Positions 56,491 through 64,000 of a DNA stretch of 64,000 nt are shown piece after piece (the stretch's first letter is position 1; each line of letters begins with the position of its first letter). The stretch is taken from assembly GCF_028009165.1 (NCBI RefSeq), contig NC_079246.1:620001-684000 (forward strand), written 5' to 3'. The notes beneath the pieces were generated by a model, which had not been told where the DNA came from, ran no database searches, and worked only from the letters and a program-made list of their open reading frames with translations. Both the position numbers and the translations under genes were made by a program. The stretch comes from Akanthomyces muscarius (taxonomy: Eukaryota > Ascomycota > Sordariomycetes > Hypocreales > Cordycipitaceae).

Positions 56491-56747
56491 TTTAGAGCCA
56501 TCTGTCCTGTGTAGGTGGCACTGCCCGAACAGTGGGGCAAAGCTGCCGCCCCGCGACAGCACATGCTCCGACGCATCTCCAGCAACGCAACCTGTTTCAA
56601 CCCCCAGCCTGCTCGCCCTTTACATCCCTCACCTTTTCTTTGTGCCTCAATTCACTACATACTGCATCTACAACTCCTAATACCGAACACAAAAACCGAA
56701 CTCGTCCAACACCCATCGCCCCCAACACAGCGACAAGCTACGTCATC

Positions 56748-59336
56748 ATGTCTCGAGTTCCTCCTCCTGGAGGGCCCGGCCGGAGCCCCTTTGGCGGCGG
56801 CAGTCTGCCTGGAGGCAACCCTCGACCACCGCCTCCCGGCCAAGGATACGGTGGCGGACCTGGATATGGTGCCCCTCAGGCGGGCTATGGCCAGAGACCA
56901 CCTCCCAGTCAGCAACGATATGGCGAGAAGCCAGCCGGTGCACCTAGCGGTGGACGAAAGGTGCCGCTGCAGGTGGAAAAGGTCGCCGACAAGACACTCC
57001 AAGTCAAATTAATCTATAGCAACGTGTAAGACCCGGAGTCCAACCCATTTTGATGCCATTGCGAGCTAACGCCTGTGCAGATGCGCCGTTTCGCCCGAAG
57101 ACTTCCCCCCGAGCCGTGACGGATCCGACCTCTACATTCTCATCCGCGGTGGTGACCCTGTGGGCGAATATGTCGTGACCGCTAAGCCCATTCCCGGCTT
57201 TCCCTCTGGATGCATCAGCTTGTCGGATCCCCAGCGCAGCTGGTCAGGCATCACGATGCGCGACCAGTTCACCGGCGAGGTATACGACCCATTCCAGTCT
57301 GGTGGCAAGGCCTACCTAGGCTCCCTGGACCTCGAGATCGGCTTCGCATCGCCTAGCAAGCGGACCGACGTACCATACGACGAGGACGAGCTGGCCAAAC
57401 AGTTCATGGACACATATGGAAACCAGGTGCTGGCGCCTGGCCAGCCGTTGATCATGGACGTTCGCAACATACCTCTGCGCATCGTTGTCAAGACTGTCGG
57501 CCTGGTAGATCTCGCCATGGGCGGCGAAGAGAGCTCTCAAAAGTACAGAGAGTCTCACGCCCGTGGCATCCTGACGAACCAAACCCGAGTCCTCTTCCAC
57601 CGCGATGGCAAGGGCGACTTCAACCTCAAGCCATCGATGAACAAGCCCAACTCCAATGCTATTCTGGCACCTGACTTCAAGTTTGAGGATATGGGCATCG
57701 GCGGTCTTGGTGACGAGTTCTCGACCATTTTCCGTCGTGCTTTTGCGTCTCGAGTGTTTCCCCCTGGCCTGATCGCCAAGATGGGCATTCCTCACGTCAA
57801 GGGCATGCTGCTGTACGGACCTCCGGGTACCGGCAAGACTCTCATCGCTCGACAGATCGGTAACATGTTGAACGCCAGACCTCCCAAGGTCATCAACGGT
57901 CCCGAGGTGCTCAACAAGTATGTCGGTCAGTCGGAAGAGAACATTCGAAAACTGTTTGCCGACGCCGAGAAGGAGTACAAGGAGAAGGGCGACGAATCCA
58001 GCTTACACATTATCATTTTCGACGAACTGGATGCCGTCTGCAAGCAGCGTGGTTCTGGAGCTGGCGGCGGTACCGGTGTGGGAGACAGTGTTGTTAACCA
58101 GCTGCTGTCAAAGCTTGATGGCGTCGACCAGCTTAACAACATTCTGTTGATCGGAATGACCAACCGAAAGGACATGATAGATGATGCCCTGCTTCGTCCT
58201 GGTCGCCTTGAAGTGCATCTGGAGATTTCTCTGCCTGATGAGGACGGTCGTCTGGAAATTCTCAAGATCCACACTGCCAAGATGAAGACGAACGGTCTTC
58301 TGGACCCCGACGTGAACCTGGAGGAGCTTGCTGGCCTGACAAAGAACTACTCGGGTGCCGAGTTGAATGGTCTCGTCAAGGCGGCGGCCTCTTTTGCCTT
58401 TTCTCGCCACACTGAGGTTGGCCAGCTTGCTGCTGTGAAGCAGGATGTTGCGAGCATGAAGGTGAACCGTGCCGACTTCATGAACGCGCTGACTGAAGTG
58501 CGTCCAGCGTATGGTGTTTCCGAGGCGGAGCTGGAGGAGGCTCTCCGTCTGGGCATTCTACCGTACGGCGGCCACATCAACGCGACGATCCAGGAGATGA
58601 TGCGCGTGGTGGGCATGATCAAGCAGGATCCGAACAAGTTCAGCTCCTCGGTGCTGTTCCACGGCCCGCGTGGGTCCGGAAAGACGGCCCTGGCGGCACA
58701 TATCGCGATGCAATCAGACTTTCCATTCGTCAAGATGGTTACGCCAGCAGATCTCGTGGGGTACCGTGACGACTTTGCCAAGAAGGACTACGTGCACAAG
58801 GCCTTTGCGGATGCGTACAAGTCGCCTGCTAGTATTCTAATCCTGGACGACTTTGAGCGTCTAATTGGTTGGAACCCCATCGGATCGCGCTTCTCGAACG
58901 TGATGCTGGAGGCTCTGACGACGCTGATTGTGTCGAAGCCACCGAGGGTATGTTTACAGTTTTCAATTGCAGTCAAGAAAAGTAGCTAATCATGACTTAG
59001 GGACACCGTCTGTTGGTATTCGTCACTACGTCTAAAGCGTCGGTACTGAAGATGCTAGAAGTAGACCAGGACTTTGCAAAGAAGGTGGCTGTGCCGGCGG
59101 TGTCGAACCTGCGGGAGCTGGGCAACGTGCTACACGAGTCCAAGTCATTCAGCAGCAGCGACATCAACCAGGTGATGGGGATGGTGCAGGAGCGTACGCG
59201 CGAGGAGAATGTGGGCGTGGGCATCAAGACGATCTTGGACTGCATCTTTGAGGCCAAGGCGGGCGGGCCGAGCAGCAACGTGCTGGAGACGTTTGTGGAC
59301 CTACTGGTTGAAAATATGAATGACCTGAGAGGATAG
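56748..59336 (+). CDS. SEC18: Sec18/NSF AAA ATPase
   Basis: Three exons (56748-57025, 57081-58947, 59001-59336) give 826 aa, the normal length. The first 70 residues are a Gly/Pro/Tyr-rich extension beyond the conserved NSF-N domain, which starts near VPLQVEKVADKTLQVK. AAA domain D1 has Walker A GPPGTGKT (about 340) and Walker B IIIFDELDA, then the NRKDMIDDALLRPGRLE arginine-finger region. D2 has GPRGSGKTALA (about 620) and ILILDDFERLIGW. This hexameric ATPase takes apart cis-SNARE complexes together with alpha-SNAP at all membrane fusion steps. Together with Sly1 at the other side of the window it is a core trafficking gene, but the two are not linked in an obvious cluster. Confidence 0.95.
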
Positions 59337-62300
59337 AGAATAACTGGAAAGCCTTTTTGAGTATATATAGTCACCTATAAAAAAGAGCGAATAGAAGACA
59401 AGGGTCAAGATAAAGATTGATGGGATGAGCGGCTGCGCAGGAATCTGGTTGACACCAGTGACGGCCCGTACGAACGAGTTGCTTATATTAGTTTGTTCCA
59501 ACGAAGACGACGAAGTGCGTGTATGGGGGTGTAGAGAAGATCAAGCACGAAAACGGCGATAAAATGCAAGACACGAGCATGGTATGCGGGAAGATGGAGC
59601 AAGCAGGTAGACAGAGCTTAGTTGCATGTCCAGACCGCATAATTGAAGTGCAGTGCGCCCGACCATCATCCCAGGCAAGGCGGCGGGCGGGGGAGCGGCA
59701 GGCGGCCTGTCCCGTAGTGGTAGTGCGTGGTGATTAAATTACTGGGGAACTGGAGAGATGGGTGCAGAGTGTGGCGTTTTTCTCTTCAGGGCACATGCCA
59801 CCAACAGTATCGATTTTCACGTACATGCTATTTCGGTCCGGATATGGTGTCATGGCAAAAGATGCGGAGGATTCATTCGGTGTGTCTTTTCAGCTTTTGC
59901 TGCTTCCACACGATGGGTGCCGCCGTGCGAGTAATGTGCGACAAGACACGCAGGACTAGAAAACTCCCGGCCGAGTCGGAAGCTGGGGCCGTAACTAGCG
60001 ACTGGCACATGCATAGTTGGGATTGGGCCTTTGCGAGCACCAGTGGTCAACACTTGCCAGTACCTACCAGTATGAGCATCGCGCTGGGAGCGCGTAATAA
60101 GATTTGAAATGTGTCGGGCTGCATGTGCTTCATTTCGGGATATGCCTGGGTTTGGACCGGGCAGGGCTTCCGGGGATCCAACAACCAACTAGTTCTTTTT
60201 ATTTTTTATTTTTTATTAGTTTGTAGATGGCGGGTGGTGAGTGATGAGGTCAGGGATTCGCTCCAGCGGCCAGGGGTCTAACGAGTGTTGAACAGGGCTA
60301 CCTGCAAGGGGGGGTTGGGTTGGTTGGTTACACGAGTTGATGGGCTCATGTATGTATCCGTACCAGAAGCCTAGATTAAATTTTCTTGTCTTATCTTGTG
60401 CTGGAATCTAGGTTGGTCCTCGCACGACGTATGCAGAACGCTGCATGGTGGCCCTGGCCGAGAGACGTTTTGTGCTGGAGTGGTGACGGCGCGAGGCCGG
60501 AGAAAGGCCACCCACCAGGCGCGGGCAGGTCTGCTGATGATGGGCGGCACGTCGACAGGGAACGGATAGCAGGCCAGACCAGAGGAGGTCCACTGGGTCT
60601 TGTCGTGATGGCGCCGTCCGGCTGGGGCCCGTAGCTGGTTCCCAGCGGGTGCTGTTCTCACTGGACCAGACTGGGACTGCTAGAGAAGTAATCTGTAGTC
60701 CCAGGCGGACGGAATGGCTGGCCACTGGCTGGTTGGTTGGTTGGCTGGCAGCTGGCAAGAAACAAAAAATGGCCCCCGCCGGCCCCACCACCCGCCAGGC
60801 TGGGTACTGCTAGTGCTAGAGGTGCGCTAAAAAAAAAAAACCAGGGAGTCGCCCGAGACCTCCCGGGGCGCGATGATGAGTGGTGCACCAGCTTACCTTG
60901 TTACCGCGGGCGATAGTCAGTCGGTCATCTCGTTGTTTCCTCGATGATGATGATGGTGGTGCTGGGGCTGGAGCTGGTGGCGGCTGAAGTTGGCCAAAAG
61001 AAAAGAAAAAGAAAAAAAGGAGGAGATCACAGGTAGAAATCGATCATCAGACCTGCTACCAATAGAAGTGAGCAGATGGCTTCTTGCGCAGTGTAGGTAC
61101 GCCCCGCTTACGCCGTTTGCTTTTTACACTGTGCTGTTTCTGCTGAATATGCTTTTTGGCTTGCGCGTCATTTCCATCCAACGTCTGTTTCTTCTTTTGG
61201 TTTGATTTTATATAAAAGTAAATATGATCCTTGCTTGTTAGCCAATGAGAGTCTTGTGCAGCAGGTGAGTGTTGTACTCCGTATCACGCTTGGTGCAGCG
61301 CTTGGACGATGACCATGTTTGAACTCGCCTTGTTTCTTCCTGCGCAACTGGGGGAAACACAAAAGTGGTGTGGGAGGGAGGGGGGTGGAACATGATGCTC
61401 CTCCCAGTCCCCGATTAGGCCCGTCGAGGAGCGTCGAAGCCACCAAGCACCCGCCACTCTCCAGCCACGGTTACACGACTGGGCTCCCATGATGTTATTT
61501 TGCGCACCGTCCATCCGTCATTTGTCGCGAATCGGCCAGACTGAACTGAACAGGGCAGGGCGACAGGACCGTCAAATCAAACTGTCCTTGCCTGGAATCT
61601 TGAAATAGCTGTGTCGCTACCCCGTACCCCGTGCTCCTTGTAATAAACGCCAGCCCTTTTTCCCACGGCCGTGTGCTGCCCCTCTCGACGTCTCGCTCCC
61701 GCCCCGCCTCTAAAATACAGAGCACTCCGTGCGCCTACCAGTACCTACTCCGTACAGTACACAGTGACGATGTGCCGTCCATCTGTCCGTACCTTGGGTA
61801 GGTACCTACCTACGGACACAGAGACCTTGCGTACTGGCATGCCATCAACAGCAAAGAGAGTGGCAGAATCTGGTCAGTGCTGCACGGCGCTCCGCACTGC
61901 ATGCAATCATGCGATCATGCAATCATGCGCTTGCAGATTAACCAACAAACACGGGCCCGAATGCCGAAAAAAGGACTCGCCACGCTCCGACAGGGTTCAT
62001 CACCTCTACCTACCTACCTAGACTCTTCGCTGTGCAGGTCTTATTAGCGCGCAGGGGATGCCCGCTCCTCTCCCATGCTCATCCGTCCAACCAACACGGC
62101 GCACCCAGCTGCCAGCCTGCCAGCCCGGACTAGCAGGGGGTCATTGTAGAAAGCAGCCCCCGTCCTTAGCAGAAATAATACTGGTAATAATAAAGAAGCA
62201 CGCAAAAAATCACCAATGCGCCTGGTAGCGCGGTACCATGCCATGCCATGCGGACCACCCACCCCCAGTCTCGGTCCATGCGAGCCCAGCCAGCCTACCA

Positions 62301-63093
62301 GTACCAGTCAGTACCTACCACGCACCACACACCACCACCACCTTACTGGTGTTATTTAGCTTGACGTTGCTATTGCTAGCCTGCCGCCTTTTTTCGTCAC
62401 CGCGTCCCGTTTCCTTTCTTTTTGCTTCCCGTCTCGTTCTTTGCCTTCCAAAGTCCCTCGCAATATCCTCTATTTTATTTTCCCCGGCACCGAGGGTTTG
62501 CAGCGACCGCTTCCGTCACCACCCTCACCTCGCTACGGTCATGTATCCTGCTCCCTGTGCTCTGCGCCCCAAGTGCCCGTGAGCTGCTCTGTCCCCCCGC
62601 GCCACCGACCACCGCCGCTCTTCCACCAACCGACCTGCCTCGCAGCGGAAAAGCCTCCGCCCCCCGGTATACCTCTGCTGCCCTGCACTGGTACGTTTTT
62701 CTTATTCCAGCCTCGTCTGCCTGCCAAAAAAAATCATCCTCCAGAAACTTCTCTGCATGCGCACAACGCATTTCCACGAACCCCTCCTACTATTTGCCCA
62801 GCAACAACAAGTCGCGCCCCGACAACCCAAGCTTCTCTTATCCCGCCATATTCCATCCAGAGCAGACGACGTCGCGGCACTTCCCAGACTAATGCGCAAG
62901 CTTGCCAGCTGCTTCCAGACCGAACCGACCTGACATCCGGCATACACAGACGCACTCGACAGACCGGCTCCTCCTCCGCCTGCCCACGGCTTCCCAACCT
63001 CGACACACGGTCTACCGTCGAGACTCTGCGCTCGGCGGAGCCGCTGTTCCTCCCACCTGCTCGGATCGCGCGCTCCCAGCCGCCACGGCCGAC
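59337..63093. other. Large intergenic region
   Basis: About 3.7 kb with no supported gene. It holds short simple repeats: TTGG repeats (60720-60750), TACC repeats (61797-61815 and 62005-62020) and an ATCATGC repeat (61905-61930). From about 62300 it becomes C/T-rich on the plus strand, as a long promoter and leader for the gene at the right edge. Overlapping frames there look like leader sequence. Confidence 0.45.
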
Positions 63094-64000
63094 ATGACAG
63101 CCTCAACCGCCAAGCCCTCCAAGAGGTCATCGCCGAAAGCTGTCGAGTTTCCCCCCTTGCTGTCCTCGTCATCCTCAGCTGCCGCCGCTTCCTCCTCGTC
63201 TTCCGCAAAGCCCGTAGCTCACAGGCTCCTCCGCAAAGGCTCCGTCGGCAAGCCGCCTCTCGTTCCCCTCACAGAGGCCCGGCAATACCAGCACGAGCGA
63301 TCTGCATCCCGCGGCGCCGCAAGGGAGACTGAGTCGGAAAAGTGGGATGCCAACCCAGACAACGCTTCGGCGGCCCGTGACGGACGCCAGTTCGCCGTTG
63401 CCAATGTGGGGAACCATGGCCGCATCTATTTGAGGTATGTCAAGCTCCTTTACCTCTCGGTCGGGCCTCGCAAACCTAGCTCTTCTTGTTCTCGGAAGCG
63501 GGTCGCTCGTCTTGCCCTTTCAAGAGCCCGCTGGAATGCCCATCCTGGCCTTGCATATACCCGGAAACCTCCCGAAACTTTAACCTCGACCACTAACACA
63601 GGCCCTTGCGCCGACTTACAGACCCTCGGTCCGTCGAAACAATTCTCTATCGCAGACCCAGCAGACTTTCAACCTGCCCACGACCCCTCCGCAATCCTTT
63701 CAGCTCCCACCAGCATCCTCGAACCAAAGTCGCATACACATCAGGCCTGCCGATGCCGCTGCCATGCCATGGGCCAACGTACCTCAAGACTCTCCCTTCA
63801 CCGGTAGCATGGCCAGTCTTCCCAACTCGCGCACGGCCAGCCGCCGGGGCACTCACCGCCGTGCGCTCTCCGACAGCACCATCCACGAAGTAACGGCTCC
63901 CAAGACGGCCGATTCGGCTGCTGCTCTGGCTGTTCCCAAGACTTCCATCGACGACGCTCGTCCGCGCACAATGGACGACCTCTCCGCCACCACGCCGCTC
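63094..64000 (+). CDS. Uncharacterised Ser/Pro-rich protein (3' end outside window)
   Basis: Exon 1 (63094-63434) encodes MTASTAKPSKRSSPKAV and a long Ser/Ala run, then ends within GRIYLR; a GTATGT donor follows. The frame resumes at 63622, after the acceptor TTACAG, as PSVRRNNSLSQTQQTFNLPTTPP, and stays open to the last base (MDDLSATTPL). An acceptor at 63600 is an alternative but puts the following sequence out of frame. The visible 240 residues are low-complexity with no domain I recognise, basic and Ser-rich, typical of regulated cytoplasmic or nuclear scaffolds in fungi. The start is the first ATG with a good coding context after a long C/T-rich leader. Confidence 0.6.

Noticed and set aside
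62441..63097. 218-codon open frame before the right-edge gene
   Set aside because: It is Pro/Ser/Arg-rich reading of a C/T-rich leader and ends just past the better start at 63094.

Overview
The window is from a filamentous ascomycete, most likely a Sordariomycete of the order Hypocreales. Genes carry short introns (about 50-80 bp, GT..AG). The set includes a filamentous-type chitin synthase, a sedolisin protease, a LaeA-like methyltransferase, a Con-13-type secreted protein and a fungal FG-tailed dynamin. A Tc-toxin A-subunit relative and a ribotoxin-like RNase near the left edge point to an insect- or nematode-associated species; that lifestyle is an inference. For every spliced gene I read the exons from the sequence and checked that exon lengths keep frame.

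Left edge (1-4850) is accessory. It holds the 3' part of an intronless TcA-like gene, a convergent four-exon secreted RNase with ribotoxin-like cysteine spacing, and a decayed short-chain dehydrogenase. At 4853 conserved genes begin: SLY1 (ER-Golgi SM protein), a PNUTS/Ppn1-like PP1 regulator with TFIIS-N and CCCH zinc finger, translin, a secreted tripeptidyl-peptidase (sedolisin) and a chitin synthase (about 921 aa).

The middle (24.1-34.2 kb) is accessory again. It has a broken fungal family gene with a second, more decayed fragment beside it, a Con-13-like secreted protein, then a divergent pair (O-methyltransferase and LaeA-like methyltransferase) sharing a 468-bp promoter. From 34.2 to 43.7 kb come a PRELI/Ups2-like mitochondrial lipid-transfer protein, methionine aminopeptidase 2, a P-loop kinase of the Yfh7/uridine-kinase type, a peroxiredoxin-like protein and a bZIP factor.

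From 44 to 59.4 kb there is an ankyrin-repeat protein, a dynamin-family GTPase with an FG-rich tail, a giant Ser/Thr/Gly repeat cell-surface protein, and SEC18/NSF. The repeat-protein gene lies between two copies of a roughly 1.1-kb segment: the dynamin 3' end plus its downstream flank, and a decayed copy of it about 6.4 kb further on. The right end holds a 3.7-kb gene-free stretch and the start of a Ser/Pro-rich unknown gene that runs off the window.

No tRNA, rRNA, CRISPR array or intact transposon was found. Intergenic stretches over 300 bp are listed individually.
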